64,000 nt of DNA from DATJHM01 sp035493895 (GTDB lineage Bacteria; Chloroflexota; Ktedonobacteria; Ktedonobacterales; Ktedonobacteraceae). The stretch covers positions 1-64,000 of the forward strand of contig DATJHM010000180.1 in assembly GCA_035493895.1 (NCBI GenBank), in the 5' to 3' direction. Of this stretch, positions 1 to 9,121 are shown piece after piece. The position numbers were made by a program, and so were the translations under genes. The stretch's first letter is position 1, and each line of letters begins with the position of its first letter. The notes below the pieces were generated by a model, which worked only from the letters and a program-made list of their open reading frames with translations, had not been told where the DNA came from and did not search any database.

Positions 1-389
1 GCTAAAAATGTCAAGCAAACAGAATAAAAAAACGCATGTTTCGCAAAAGTCGCATCTGCACCACAATCAGCGAACAAGCTCTTCTTTATTTGTCGAACCC
101 CACCAGAGCTGTAGCGCGGCAACAAAAACTATCATTGCACGTCTGACGAAAAAATATCCCACTGCATGCAATATGAAATATACATAAAAAATATATTAAT
201 AATATATTAACAAAATCAAGCAACCTGAAAATAAAAATAACGCTTCTCGGCACTTCCAGGCTGCTTTCCCTGGCATCTCTTCTTCTCTTAGTAAATATTT
301 ATATCATTTTATAGCGAATATTTTCATCTCGCTGACCGATTTACTCTCCACACCTTAAAAATAGGAAAGTGGCAATAATTTCTTTCATG
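1..389. other. AT-rich gene-free left edge
   Basis: No convincing coding frame is seen. The stretch is strongly AT-rich, especially around 170-330, with runs of alternating TA near 180-210 that form imperfect palindromes. It lies directly upstream of the promoter at 390-418 and may hold upstream activating sequence or the tail of a gene outside the window. Confidence 0.5.
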
Positions 390-418
390 TTGACAATAAA
401 AATGCTGTGTGCTAATAT
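390..418 (+). promoter_or_regulatory. sigma-70-type promoter of the first ABC operon, with palindrome at the start site
   Basis: TTGACA at 390-395, a 17-base spacer, then TAATAT at 413-418: a near-consensus vegetative promoter. Immediately downstream, at 430-446, is the palindrome TAGAAC-AATGC-GTTCTA, which would lie at the start of the transcript and is a natural operator position. The leader to the proposed GTG start at 652 is about 225 bases. Confidence 0.7.
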
Positions 419-651
419 TCGGGTGAATATAGAACAATGCGTTCTAGCGACTATTTAGAGAATTACCCTGCTGATAGATATTAATTGCAACACAGCTTTT
501 CTGTAACAATTTGCTCAAAATCTCGTTTCCCGGTAGCCTCACGCATCATCGAACGCTTTTAATTTGTCATTTGAGAACACAAGATAGCCATTTCCGCTGT
601 GAAATGTGCTTTTCTTTATTCTCGCGCATTACACAGGAGATTTGCGATACA

Positions 652-1977
652 GTGATAAAAACGGCTTATAATCGGCGTCAGATTCTAGCAATGGGAACAC
701 AGAGCGTTGCGGGGCTTTCACTGCTCGGACTGGCCGCTTGTGGCTCCAGCCCATCTGGAACGGCAACGACGAAGAAGTTGCAACTTATTTTCTGGGGCAG
801 CACATTGCGTGACCAGCTTACCAGAAAAGCCATACAGCTCTTTGAGCAGAAACATCCTGATGTCAAACTGACCTCACAATTTACAGATTTTAACGCATAC
901 TGGCCCAAACTGAGCACGCAGATCGCGGGAGGAAACGAGCCGGATCTGATCCAGATGGACATGCGCTATATCGCGCAGTACGTGCAAAAAGGTCTGCTCC
1001 TCGAACTGAGCAGTGCGATTTCCAATAAAAGCATCGACCTATCCGACTTTGACCAGACATTGCTGGCAGGCAGTCAGGTCAACGGCAAATCCTATGGTAT
1101 ACCGTTGGGAGGAAACTACCAGGCATTCCTCTACGATGAGGACCTGATTACGCAGGCCAATGTTGGCCCTGTGCCAGATACCTTTACCTGGGATGAATTC
1201 GGCAGCTATTGCGCCAAGCTGGCAAAAGCATTGGGCAAAGGAGTTGCCGGTACAGGTGATGAGAGCAGCAATGTCACCGCCTTTGAGATCTGGGTACGTC
1301 AGCGAGGACGAGACCTCTATACGCCCGAAGGGAAAGTGGGATTTACACAAAAGGACGCAGAAGATTGGTTCAGCTATTGGAGTTCACTACGCAAAACGGG
1401 AGCCTGCGTGCCAATTGGCGAGGCGGCGGCGGTAAACTCCGGAAGCATCCCAACCATTAACATCGTCAAAGGGCAGGCCGTTTTCAGCCTGACGCTCTCG
1501 AATCTGCTCTCGGCCTATCAGGCCGCGATGAAGCATAAAGTAGGGATTCATGCCACCCCAACCGGGGGTGCAGGAGCGCAACCCGGCATGTATCTCAAAA
1601 CATCGATGCTCATCAGCGCCTCCTCCAAGACGAGTGACGTTGCAGATTCCACAGCCTTTATTGGATTTCTCATCAACGACCCAGCAGGAATCCAGGCCAT
1701 CGGTGCCGAGCGCGGCGTCCCGGGCTCGGCCAAAGCGCGTTCACTGCTACAGCCACAGTTGACGGACTCGCAGAAGCTCGTCGTCGCCTACCAGGACGCC
1801 ATCACCAAGAGTGGGAATGCACGCGCCAAAACGGTCCTGGACCCGGCAGGCGCAGGAGCCGTCGAGCAATCCTTGATGCGTATCGCGCAGGCAGTCGGTT
1901 TTGGGCATAGCTCTGTTGCAGATGGAGCAAAAGCGCTCTACGCGGAAGCCCAGAAAGACCTTGCCCAGGGATCATAA
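652..1977 (+). CDS. extracellular solute-binding lipoprotein of a sugar ABC importer (family 1)
   Basis: Captures a carbohydrate or similar solute outside the membrane and delivers it to the permease pair encoded next. The GTG at 652 is chosen because CAGGAGA precedes it and because it gives 441 residues, close to the 445-residue paralogue at 6108. The open frame continues upstream to 511, but that part looks untranslated. The N-terminus has twin arginines (R8-R9) in YNRRQIL, a hydrophobic stretch and a lipobox LAAC with Cys30, so a Tat-exported lipoprotein is likely. The body has the family 1 binding-protein look (LIFWGST, PDLIQMDMRY, YGIPLGGNYQ). It shares these blocks with the second binding protein, so the two are a recent duplication around the same transporter. 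The substrate cannot be told from sequence. Confidence 0.85.
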   Translation: MIKTAYNRRQILAMGTQSVAGLSLLGLAACGSSPSGTATTKKLQLIFWGSTLRDQLTRKAIQLFEQKHPDVKLTSQFTDFNAYWPKLSTQIAGGNEPDLIQMDMRYIAQYVQKGLLLELSSAISNKSIDLSDFDQTLLAGSQVNGKSYGIPLGGNYQAFLYDEDLITQANVGPVPDTFTWDEFGSYCAKLAKALGKGVAGTGDESSNVTAFEIWVRQRGRDLYTPEGKVGFTQKDAEDWFSYWSSLRKTGACVPIGEAAAVNSGSIPTINIVKGQAVFSLTLSNLLSAYQAAMKHKVGIHATPTGGAGAQPGMYLKTSMLISASSKTSDVADSTAFIGFLINDPAGIQAIGAERGVPGSAKARSLLQPQLTDSQKLVVAYQDAITKSGNARAKTVLDPAGAGAVEQSLMRIAQAVGFGHSSVADGAKALYAEAQKDLAQGS

Positions 1978-1990
1978 AGGAGTTGAAGCT

Positions 1991-2965
1991 ATGATACGCA
2001 ATCCTGAAAACCTGGCACGCATAGACGCGAAGGAGACAGAGCAGGATACAAAACGTGCTCGTGGCTTCAACCTTTCAGCACAGGGGAAAGAGAACCTTAC
2101 CGGCTATCTCTTTCTCCTGCCCTGGTTTGCCGGTCTGATCTTGCTCACAGCCGGTCCGATGTTTGGCTCTCTCTATCTTTCATTCACGAGATTCGATCTG
2201 ATTTCATCGCCAGTCTGGATAGGTGTCCAGAACTATCTTGCCATGCTGCAAGATCCGCGCTGGCTGAGTGCCGTAAGAGTCACACTCATCTACGTCTTCT
2301 TTTCCGTACCGCTCAAGATGCTCTTCGCCCTGGCCCTCGCGCTCATGCTGAACCGGGGATTGCGCGGACTCTCCATCTATCGAGCTGTTTACTACGTGCC
2401 TTCCCTGCTGGGAGGAAGCGTAGCCATTGCCATACTCTGGCAGCAAATCTTCGACGCCAATGGTCTGGTCAACCAGGTCCTGGGAATGATAGGCATCAAA
2501 TCAACGACCAGCTGGATCTCCAGCCCAAACTATGCCCTGGGGACCCTGATCGTTCTCGCGGTCTGGCAATTTGGCTCACCAATGATTATTTTCCTGGCCG
2601 GTCTGAAGCAGATCCCCAGCGAATACTATGAAGCGGCAACAACCGATGGTGCAGGAAAAATATACCAGTTCTGGCGTATCACGCTCCCATTACTGACCCC
2701 CATCGTCTTTTTCAACATGATCTTACAGATGATCGGGGCCTTTCAAGCATTCACGCCAGCATTTATAGTCAGTGGAGGAACCGGTGGTCCGATAGACTCA
2801 ACGCTGTTTTACACCCTTTACATCTACCAGGAAGGGTTTGGCAACCTGCACATGGGTTATGCATCGGCGATGGCCTGGGTGCTCTTAGTTGCGATTGCGC
2901 TCTTCACCGCACTCGCCTTCCTGACCTCGCGTTACTGGGTATTTTATCAGGATGAGAGGAGATAA
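1991..2965 (+). CDS. ABC sugar permease, MalF/UgpA-type
   Basis: First integral-membrane subunit of the importer. The ATG at 1991 is preceded by AAAGGAG overlapping the end of the binding-protein gene and gives 324 residues, normal for the family. A longer in-frame start at 1901 lies inside the upstream gene and is unlikely. Six hydrophobic segments follow a charged N-terminal tail. The cytoplasmic EAA loop is clear near residues 215-240 (YYEAATTDGAG followed by ITLPLL), which is the docking site for the ATPase. No ATPase gene lies nearby, so an MsmK/UgpC-type ATPase encoded elsewhere must energise it, as is common for this family. Confidence 0.9.
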   Translation: MIRNPENLARIDAKETEQDTKRARGFNLSAQGKENLTGYLFLLPWFAGLILLTAGPMFGSLYLSFTRFDLISSPVWIGVQNYLAMLQDPRWLSAVRVTLIYVFFSVPLKMLFALALALMLNRGLRGLSIYRAVYYVPSLLGGSVAIAILWQQIFDANGLVNQVLGMIGIKSTTSWISSPNYALGTLIVLAVWQFGSPMIIFLAGLKQIPSEYYEAATTDGAGKIYQFWRITLPLLTPIVFFNMILQMIGAFQAFTPAFIVSGGTGGPIDSTLFYTLYIYQEGFGNLHMGYASAMAWVLLVAIALFTALAFLTSRYWVFYQDERR

Positions 2966-2971
2966 CGCAGC

Positions 2972-3829
2972 ATGATCAATCGTCTTCCACGCGCAAAGCA
3001 GAGAAGCTGGGCGAGGCCATTTCTACACATCATCATTATTGCGGGTGCAGTACTGATGCTCTACCCGGTTATCTGGATGTTGAGTGCTTCCTTTAAACCA
3101 ATGGACGAAATCTTTAGTAGCGCGCAGCTGCTGCCACAGACCTGGGCCTTCGACAACTACTCACAGGGCTGGATAGCGCTCGACTACTCTTTCGATGTCT
3201 TCTTTCTCAACTCATTTCTCGTTTGCCTTGGCGCGGTCGCAGGCAACGTCATCTCGTGCTCACTGGCGGCCTACGCATTCGCGCGGGTGAACTTTCGCTT
3301 CAAGCCCTTCTGGTTCATGCTGATGCTGGGAACCATCATGTTGCCGTACAACGTCGTCGTCGTACCGCAATATGTTTTATTCAAAAATTTCGGCTGGATT
3401 AACACCTTCCTGCCATTGATCGTACCCAAATTTCTGGCAACCGACGCATTTTTCATCTTCTTGCTTGTGCAATTCATTCGCGCCATTCCGCGCGATCTGG
3501 ATGACGCAGCAAAGATTGATGGATGCAGCCATGTGCAGATGTATCTGCGCATCATCATACCGTTGGCCGCCCCGGCGTTAGCAACCACCGCAATTTTTAC
3601 GTTTATCTGGACATGGAGTGATTTCTTTACACAGCTCATTTTCCTGAACGACCAGTCAGCCTATACCGTACCCGTTGCCCTGCGTACGTTTCTCGACGGA
3701 ACTGGCGTTTCGGCCTATGGACAACTTTTCGCCATCTCTATACTCTCGCTCATACCCATCCTTGGCTTTTTCATCGCCTTCCAGCGCCTCTTGATCGAAG
3801 GGGTCGCAACTTCCGGCATAAAAGGGTAA
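2972..3829 (+). CDS. ABC sugar permease, MalG/UgpE-type
   Basis: Second membrane subunit, 285 residues, starting six bases after the first permease and so translationally coupled. The N-terminus has one transmembrane helix followed by the typical extracellular loop SFKPMDEIF. Five more helices follow. The EAA-loop signature is DLDDAAKIDGCS followed by IIIPLAAP at about residues 172-195. The gene closes the transporter part of the operon, and the next frame starts 49 bases on. Confidence 0.9.
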   Translation: MINRLPRAKQRSWARPFLHIIIIAGAVLMLYPVIWMLSASFKPMDEIFSSAQLLPQTWAFDNYSQGWIALDYSFDVFFLNSFLVCLGAVAGNVISCSLAAYAFARVNFRFKPFWFMLMLGTIMLPYNVVVVPQYVLFKNFGWINTFLPLIVPKFLATDAFFIFLLVQFIRAIPRDLDDAAKIDGCSHVQMYLRIIIPLAAPALATTAIFTFIWTWSDFFTQLIFLNDQSAYTVPVALRTFLDGTGVSAYGQLFAISILSLIPILGFFIAFQRLLIEGVATSGIKG

Positions 3830-3877
3830 CCCAACGATGTGAGTTGTCGTAATTCAACCGTGGTGGAGGAGTGAGAC

Positions 3878-4423
3878 ATGGCGCGAGGAACAGCAACAAA
3901 TAAGCTCGTTGATGTCATGCAAGTGCTGCAAATGGCACGTAAAACCGGAACCTTGCTCGTCAATCGAGATGGCATAAACAACACAGTCGAGCAAGGTGCC
4001 ATGATATTGCAGAATGGGCAAATTATAGATGCCGTGGTCGGCCCCTATAGAGGAACGGAGGCGCTCCAGCAACTCCAGGGATGGGGGCGCTGTTACTTTG
4101 TCTTGCAAACGCCTTCGCAAACAGGCGCTTCACCACAGCCATTCACACAAATGTCACCGGCCAATAAGAACCAGGCACCGAAGCATCAGAGCGGACCCAT
4201 TCCCAGCATCGGTGCAAAGCATGTGCCGCAACGTATCCGCGAACTCAACGATATCTTGCCGCACTTCAACAGATTAGGTCTGACGCGTATGCATCGACAA
4301 CTTTTTTTACTGATTGACGGACAACGTAGCGTACCGGAAATCATTCGTCTCATGGGACATCGCACGGACGAGGTGGATACCTTGCTCAATGACCTGGAAC
4401 GAGCTGGCCTGATTCGTTGGTAA
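3878..4423 (+). CDS. DUF4388 (PatA N-terminal-like) protein with C-terminal winged-helix-like domain
   Basis: A cytoplasmic protein of 181 residues, preceded by GGAGGAG. Residues 1-85 fit the DUF4388 pattern found in PatA-like response regulators: MQVLQMARKTGTL, then a small beta domain with GAMILQNGQIIDA and a GTEAL helix. A polar proline-rich linker (about 88-118) leads to residues 119-181, whose LLIDGQRSVPEIIRLMG and LLNDLERAGLIRW resemble a winged-helix or SpoIIE-linker module. No catalytic motif is seen. It sits between transporter genes and a membrane sensor, so a role in signalling from the transporter or sensor is inferred, not shown. Confidence 0.7.
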   Translation: MARGTATNKLVDVMQVLQMARKTGTLLVNRDGINNTVEQGAMILQNGQIIDAVVGPYRGTEALQQLQGWGRCYFVLQTPSQTGASPQPFTQMSPANKNQAPKHQSGPIPSIGAKHVPQRIRELNDILPHFNRLGLTRMHRQLFLLIDGQRSVPEIIRLMGHRTDEVDTLLNDLERAGLIRW

Positions 4424-4528
4424 ATCTTGACAATACATTTCAATATATCTCTATCGCAACCTTCTTGATCCACTTTATAGAGTGAAATACCCTGATTCCT
4501 GGCACACGTAAAAGGAGCATTTAAATCT

Positions 4529-6052
4529 ATGGCACAAACCTATGCGCCTCCTGCATTTAAAAAGAGACGTTTTTCTTTATCCGTCTATATCCCGCTTCTC
4601 CTGGCCATCACAGCGATCGTCCCTCTGCTCGTGACGATCGGCAGTATCGAAGTGGTCCTGCGGCCTGCCCTGGTTGCGCAGATCAGCTCCGATATGGAGA
4701 GAGATACGCAAACGCGCATGCAACTGGTAGATACCTATCTCTCAGAGCGTCTCAATGACATAAAAACGCTCAGCCAGAGCACAGCGATCAAAAGCTTGCT
4801 CATCAACAGAGCTGAGGATACGACCGCAGTACGAAACATCCTGATTACGACACAGCATCGGGACGTTGCCAATTATATCAGCCTCTCATTGCTCGACCTG
4901 CAAAGCCACACCATTCTATCCTATCCAGCGCCCCCCTTGCAGCATGGGAAATATTTGATTGTGCCGGAAGCGCTACAACAATTGCAGCAATCGGACAACA
5001 TTTTTATCTCGAATGTCTTCTACAATCTGACGGGAAATAACCCTTCAGTCGATCTATATGCGCGGATAACGGATGCGAGCTTTCATGTCACGGGATATGT
5101 GCGCGCCTCATTGGGACTGCGGCGTATCTGGGAGCCAGTAGACAGTGAACCGCAGACCAATGGTAGCGGCAGCTATGCCACGATCCTCGATCAGAACGGA
5201 GTACGCATCGCCTACACCAATCCTGATCTCTCCGGCTTCACACACTCGCCCTTTCTCTTCAAAGCCATCGCCCCCCTGGAGCCAAAAATACAACAGCAGA
5301 TTCAAAACGAAAATCTCTATGGGAATGACACCAACGTAGTCAATACCCAGGCTGATCCTCAACTGATGAACTTCGCGCAAGACCACCAGGCCAACAATAT
5401 CACCCAGTTCACCCCCGCAGGTCAGCAACAGGCCTTTGAAGTTGCGCGCTTCGGGAGTAGCGTCGTGCCATGGACCTATGTGCTCTTCAAACCCTTGAAT
5501 GATGTCACAGGTCTGGCGGATCAGCAGCTTATCGGCATCTTTGTGATTGTCACGCTGGTCCTGATCCTGGCCGTCGTCGCGGGACTCGTAATCGGGCGCA
5601 ACCTCGCGCTCCCCATCCTGCGCTCAGTCACGCTCCTGCGCACAAGCAATGTCGCCTTGAAGACGCTTGCAGATGAAGAGGCGGTCATCGCGACAGAGCA
5701 GACCTGGATGGTTGAAGCATCGGAAGTGGCTCTCAAGTCCGTGCAATACTACACGAACGCCACATCGTTAGCGGCCAGACGCATCAACAACTTGAGCAGC
5801 GAACTCGCACAAAATATCCAATATCTGGATAAAAGCAAATTGCAAAAATCGCTGCAAGAAGTGATGGAAGCGGCCTCCTATATTGAACGTTCCATTAAGC
5901 ACCAGGAAACGATGAACGAGAAACTGGCCACCAGCTTGCGCGTCACGACGCAGGCCACCGAGCAGCTCACACGCGGGGCAAGCTCGACCAACGACGCCGC
6001 AGCGCAGATGGAATACATCGTCGAACAACTCACCTCAGTCGTCGGAGAATGA
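4529..6052 (+). CDS. membrane sensor with periplasmic Cache-type domain and cytoplasmic coiled coil, no output domain
   Basis: 507 residues preceded by AAAAGGAG. One transmembrane helix at about 19-41, a long extracytoplasmic domain at about 45-325 with the double-Cache arrangement (SEISDM-like coiled entry, then repeated beta segments), a second helix at about 333-355 (LIGIFVIVTLVLILAVVAG), then about 145 residues of predicted coiled coil that looks like the HAMP-proximal part of a chemoreceptor. The chemoreceptor hairpin tip, a histidine-kinase core, GGDEF and EAL are all absent. The gene ends on a coiled-coil helix, so it probably signals through a partner. It lies between two binding-protein genes, and ligand-loaded binding protein as its input is a plausible inference. 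Confidence 0.75.
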   Translation: MAQTYAPPAFKKRRFSLSVYIPLLLAITAIVPLLVTIGSIEVVLRPALVAQISSDMERDTQTRMQLVDTYLSERLNDIKTLSQSTAIKSLLINRAEDTTAVRNILITTQHRDVANYISLSLLDLQSHTILSYPAPPLQHGKYLIVPEALQQLQQSDNIFISNVFYNLTGNNPSVDLYARITDASFHVTGYVRASLGLRRIWEPVDSEPQTNGSGSYATILDQNGVRIAYTNPDLSGFTHSPFLFKAIAPLEPKIQQQIQNENLYGNDTNVVNTQADPQLMNFAQDHQANNITQFTPAGQQQAFEVARFGSSVVPWTYVLFKPLNDVTGLADQQLIGIFVIVTLVLILAVVAGLVIGRNLALPILRSVTLLRTSNVALKTLADEEAVIATEQTWMVEASEVALKSVQYYTNATSLAARRINNLSSELAQNIQYLDKSKLQKSLQEVMEAASYIERSIKHQETMNEKLATSLRVTTQATEQLTRGASSTNDAAAQMEYIVEQLTSVVGE

Positions 6053-6107
6053 GTCAGCGCCCACAAACCGTCACGCGCAAAAGCAAAGAAAGGATGTTTC
6101 ATGCGTT

Positions 6108-7445
6108 ATGAGCACTAGCTACTCTCGCAGGCAAATCATCAGACAGGGGCTGGGTAGCCTTGCCGGGCTCTCGCTCTTCGGGCTGGCTGGCTGTAGCACC
6201 GCCATGAGCGGCACAACCCAGGTCAACGCGATCTCAGCGCAACCCAAGTCAGGCACACTCCAGATGCTTTTCTGGGGCTCAGCCACACGCGACAAGCTCA
6301 CAAAAGCGACGCTTGATCTCTACCATAAGGCAAATCCCGGCTTCACTATCACTTCACAATATTACGGCTTCACCGACTATTTCACGAAGCTCAATGCGCT
6401 GATTACGAGCGATCAGGCTCCCGATCTCATTCAGATGGATATGCGTTATGTGGCCCAATATGTACGCAAACGGCAGCTCCTGGACCTGACCGAGCTGATC
6501 TATAATCAGACGATCGACCTCTCGGACTACGATCCGCAACTCCTCAATAGCAGTAAAGTCAACAACACAGTCTACGGTATACCGCTTGGTGGTAACTACC
6601 AGGGCACATTCTATGATGTCACGCAGATTGATAAAGCGGGGATTGGCGCTCCCCCGGCTGATCTCACCTGGGATACCTATGCCACGTATGCAAACGAGCT
6701 CACACAAGCGCTGGGGGGAAAGGTATATGGCTCAATGGATGCCAGCGGGGATATCACGACGTTTGAGCTCTGGATACGCCAGCGAGGCAAAGACGTCTAT
6801 GATCGGGATGGCAAGATCAATTTTTCGCAGACGGATGCAGGCGATTGGTTTAACTACTGGGCGACGATGCGCAAGGCCGGAGGCTGTCCGCCCCTCAGCG
6901 TGCAGAAAGGTCTGGATGTGACTGGCGCTCCCGATAACTCTACGATTGTGCAGGGAAAAACCGTTTTCATCACGACCCTTTCAAATTTGTTTGACGCCTA
7001 TCAGACGGCCTCAAAACATCAATTAAGCATGATCATGCCGCCAACAGGGAAAACCCCGGGTATGTATCTCAAAGCATCGATGCTCTTGAGCATCTACTCA
7101 GGGACAAAGTATCCCCTGACCTCGGCGAACTACGCCAATTTTATTCTCAATAACGCCGATGCCATCAAGGCGCTCAGCATCGAACGAGGCATTCCTGGCT
7201 CAGCAGAAGCTCAGACATTGCTTACGCCTCTGCTTTCATCGACAGATCAGGCGATCATTGCTTATATGAATACGGTGCAAAGAAGCTCCAATGCGCGTAC
7301 GAAAGATGTCCTGGACCCTCCTGCGGCCGGTGATGTCTCAACGCTTCTCAGAAACACCTCCTATGCTATCTCTGGAGGGACCGCTTCGGTTTCAGAAGGC
7401 GCACAGATGTTTTATGCGCAGGCCACGAAATTAACAAGCCCGTAG
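6108..7445 (+). CDS. extracellular solute-binding lipoprotein, paralogue of the 652 gene
   Basis: 445 residues. It has twin arginines (R7-R8 in SRRQII) and lipobox LAGC with Cys29, as expected for a Tat-exported lipoprotein. LFWGSATRD, PDLIQMDMRYVAQYV, YGIPLGGNYQ and FELWIRQRGKDVY match the first binding protein almost block for block. AAGAAAGGA lies 14 bases upstream of the ATG at 6108, a long spacing. A five-codon reading frame starts at 6101 in another phase and overlaps the start; whether it matters is unknown. A strong terminator follows. Having two binding proteins for one permease pair suggests broadened substrate range, or that one copy serves the sensor next to it. Confidence 0.85.
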   Translation: MSTSYSRRQIIRQGLGSLAGLSLFGLAGCSTAMSGTTQVNAISAQPKSGTLQMLFWGSATRDKLTKATLDLYHKANPGFTITSQYYGFTDYFTKLNALITSDQAPDLIQMDMRYVAQYVRKRQLLDLTELIYNQTIDLSDYDPQLLNSSKVNNTVYGIPLGGNYQGTFYDVTQIDKAGIGAPPADLTWDTYATYANELTQALGGKVYGSMDASGDITTFELWIRQRGKDVYDRDGKINFSQTDAGDWFNYWATMRKAGGCPPLSVQKGLDVTGAPDNSTIVQGKTVFITTLSNLFDAYQTASKHQLSMIMPPTGKTPGMYLKASMLLSIYSGTKYPLTSANYANFILNNADAIKALSIERGIPGSAEAQTLLTPLLSSTDQAIIAYMNTVQRSSNARTKDVLDPPAAGDVSTLLRNTSYAISGGTASVSEGAQMFYAQATKLTSP

Positions 7446-7458
7446 GCCAATCGACATG

Positions 7459-7506
7459 GTGCCCTATCAAGTCTACGCTCACAAGTGCTTGATAGGGCAC
7501 TATTTT
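7459..7506 (+). terminator. intrinsic terminator of the first ABC cluster
   Basis: A perfect 13-base-pair stem (7459-7471 with 7488-7500), a 16-base loop and a T-rich tail TATTTTT. It lies 13 bases after the stop codon of the second binding protein, between convergent genes. Confidence 0.9.
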
Positions 7507-7510
7507 TCGC

Positions 7511-7885
7511 TCAAGACAATGGAACAAGCACAAAACGGCCATAGACAATCAACAGGGCGAGAAGAAGTAAGATAAGAGGGGCGAGCGAGCGAGGCGTTTC
7601 CTTGAGCTGAATATGTACGATAATGGCACCGATCATAGTCAGAACCAGCCCAATGGCGGCAACGGGGGTGAGCCAGGGGAGGATATGCGTGACGGCTGGC
7701 AAAATAAGTCCCAGTGCGCCCAGGATCTCCAGAATACCTACCAGACGCACCAGCGTTGGAGGCGTTTTCTCAACCCATCCCAGGTATTTCTTGAGCGTAT
7801 CAATCGGCTGCAAAACTTTAAAAGCTCCGGCAACCAGAAATGCAAGCGCTAACACAGACTGTACTATCCAGAGGACAATGTTCAT
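7511..7885 (-). CDS. DoxX-like small membrane protein
   Basis: 124 residues with four hydrophobic helices. It starts with the DoxX pattern (LAFLVAGAFKVLQP near residues 14-27, then a conserved GILEILGALGLILP block). DoxX proteins are membrane-embedded redox-associated proteins of poorly defined activity. The ATG overlaps the stop of the upstream deazaflavin reductase by four bases (ATGA), so the two are co-translated. Confidence 0.8.
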   Translation of the reverse strand: MNIVLWIVQSVLALAFLVAGAFKVLQPIDTLKKYLGWVEKTPPTLVRLVGILEILGALGLILPAVTHILPWLTPVAAIGLVLTMIGAIIVHIQLKETPRSLAPLILLLLALLIVYGRFVLVPLS

Positions 7886-8376
7886 CTTTCTTCCTCTTCT
7901 TTATCAATGGTAAAAACAACCACGGGAATTTCGCGTATCGTACGCTTTTGGTAAGCAACAAACTCGTGATAGCGCGAAGTAACTAACGACCAGACACGCT
8001 GGCGCTCTGCACCGGTAGCCAGACTGGCCGTCACGGCGATATGTTTTCGCCCAACCTGAATATGGGCTTGAGGATGCATCTGGAGATTGCGCCACCACTG
8101 CGGATGCTCCGCTGCCCCTCCATTTGAGCCAATCAGCACAAAGCGATCTCCATCCGCGAAATAGAAAATAGGGGTAATGCGCTCTCTACCACTTTTGCGC
8201 CCAATCGTGGTCAGGAGAAGCATAGGATGCCCGGCCAGATTGCCACCGATCACGCCATCGGTCAGGCGGTAAAAAAAGATATGGACCCGCATAAAGAAAC
8301 GTTGGAGCGCTATTCCTACACCCGAGCTACGAGGAGATGGATTTACTTGCTTCTGAGCGGACATTGCTCTTTTCAC
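7882..8376 (-). CDS. nitroreductase / deazaflavin (F420)-dependent reductase family protein
   Basis: 164 residues. The core has the Ddn-family signature: PMLLLTTIGRKSGRERITP, then DGDRFVLIGSNGGAAEHPQWWRNL, then HIQVGRKHIAVTA. These proteins are split-barrel enzymes that use F420H2 or related deazaflavins or flavins. The GTG at 8376 has GAGG seven bases upstream; an ATG four codons later (8364) is an alternative with AAGGGG upstream. A good promoter lies at 8432-8460. It forms a two-gene unit with the DoxX-like gene. Confidence 0.8.
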   Translation of the reverse strand: MKRAMSAQKQVNPSPRSSGVGIALQRFFMRVHIFFYRLTDGVIGGNLAGHPMLLLTTIGRKSGRERITPIFYFADGDRFVLIGSNGGAAEHPQWWRNLQMHPQAHIQVGRKHIAVTASLATGAERQRVWSLVTSRYHEFVAYQKRTIREIPVVVFTIDKEEEER

Positions 8377-8431
8377 CCCTTTTCCTCATGAAATGGATTT
8401 GACAAAGGTATTAAAAGTTCTGAATAACTCT

Positions 8432-8460
8432 ATTATGAACAACCGATCAATGTTTGTCAA
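8432..8460 (-). promoter_or_regulatory. sigma-70-type promoter for the deazaflavin reductase / DoxX unit
   Basis: Read on the minus strand: TTGACA at 8460-8455, 17 bases, CATAAT at 8437-8432. The predicted start site is about 50 bases upstream of the GTG at 8376. Confidence 0.65.
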
Positions 8461-8715
8461 TACACCGTTTATAACAATACTCAAGATTTACCAGCGTATC
8501 TATAATTATCAGAGAAATACTATATGCACATATTATACATACACGATAGGCATGAGCTGTTATCTGACGGCTATTTTGGGGGGGAGAGAGGCTCACACGA
8601 GTACCGACGAACTGAACTTTTGAGGGACAAGAGGGATAATCTCGTCAGATGAAAGCAAGCAAGCAACTTTATTGTATTTCCCCTACCACATAGCCACCAG
8701 AAACATCCATCAGGC
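8461..8715. other. gene-free spacer
   Basis: AT-rich sequence between the promoter at 8432-8460 and the 3' end of the response-regulator gene. Only short chance frames are present, with no ribosome site or family motif. A G-run at about 8579-8585 is the only local oddity. Confidence 0.5.
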
Positions 8716-9108
8716 TTAACAGACAGGACCAGCACCGGAGTTCTTTTTTCGCTGCTCAATCAAGAGCAGCAATGAGCGCATGCTAAACGGCTTGCGCACG
8801 ATGGAGACCTCTGGATGGTGGGTCTGCACACGCATCAATTCATGCTGACCGGCTCCAGAAACCACAATGATCGGCACCCCATCAGCAGGATTTGTTTGTT
8901 TGATGGCATGGATGACATCAAATCCTGATAATTCACCGGGCAAGCCCAGATCAATAATCAATACATCGTAGGAGACAGGCGCGCCAAAAACGGTTTCCAG
9001 CAGCGATCTTCCCTCCGTATAGGCAAATACATGGTGCCCGGCCATTTCCAGCATCGTTGTGATCAAAGTCACGATGGTAGAATTATCTTCTAATAGTCCT
9101 ATATTCAT
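8716..9108 (-). CDS. single-domain response regulator (receiver only)
   Basis: 130 residues, a stand-alone CheY-like receiver. Acidic pocket E7-D8, phosphoacceptor Asp53 in LIIDLGLPG, Ser84 in VVSGAG and Lys106 in RKPFS are all in place, so it should be phosphorylatable. It has no DNA-binding or enzymatic output. AGAGGAAAG precedes the ATG. No histidine kinase is adjacent, so its partner is elsewhere. Two imperfect 45-base direct repeats lie just upstream (9122-9215). Confidence 0.85.
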   Translation of the reverse strand: MNIGLLEDNSTIVTLITTMLEMAGHHVFAYTEGRSLLETVFGAPVSYDVLIIDLGLPGELSGFDVIHAIKQTNPADGVPIIVVSGAGQHELMRVQTHHPEVSIVRKPFSMRSLLLLIEQRKKNSGAGPVC

Positions 9109-9121
9109 TTGCGTGCTTTCC

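Noticed and set aside
511..651. Upstream in-frame extension of the first binding protein
   Set aside because: It adds 47 residues with no signal-peptide logic, and the GTG at 652 has a ribosome site and gives a Tat lipoprotein of the expected length.
6101..6118. Five-codon leader peptide overlapping the second binding-protein start
   Set aside because: Too short to distinguish from chance; the ribosome site spacing could serve either.
8393..8623. 76-codon frame in the spacer
   Set aside because: AT-driven composition, no ribosome site and overlaps a promoter on the other strand.
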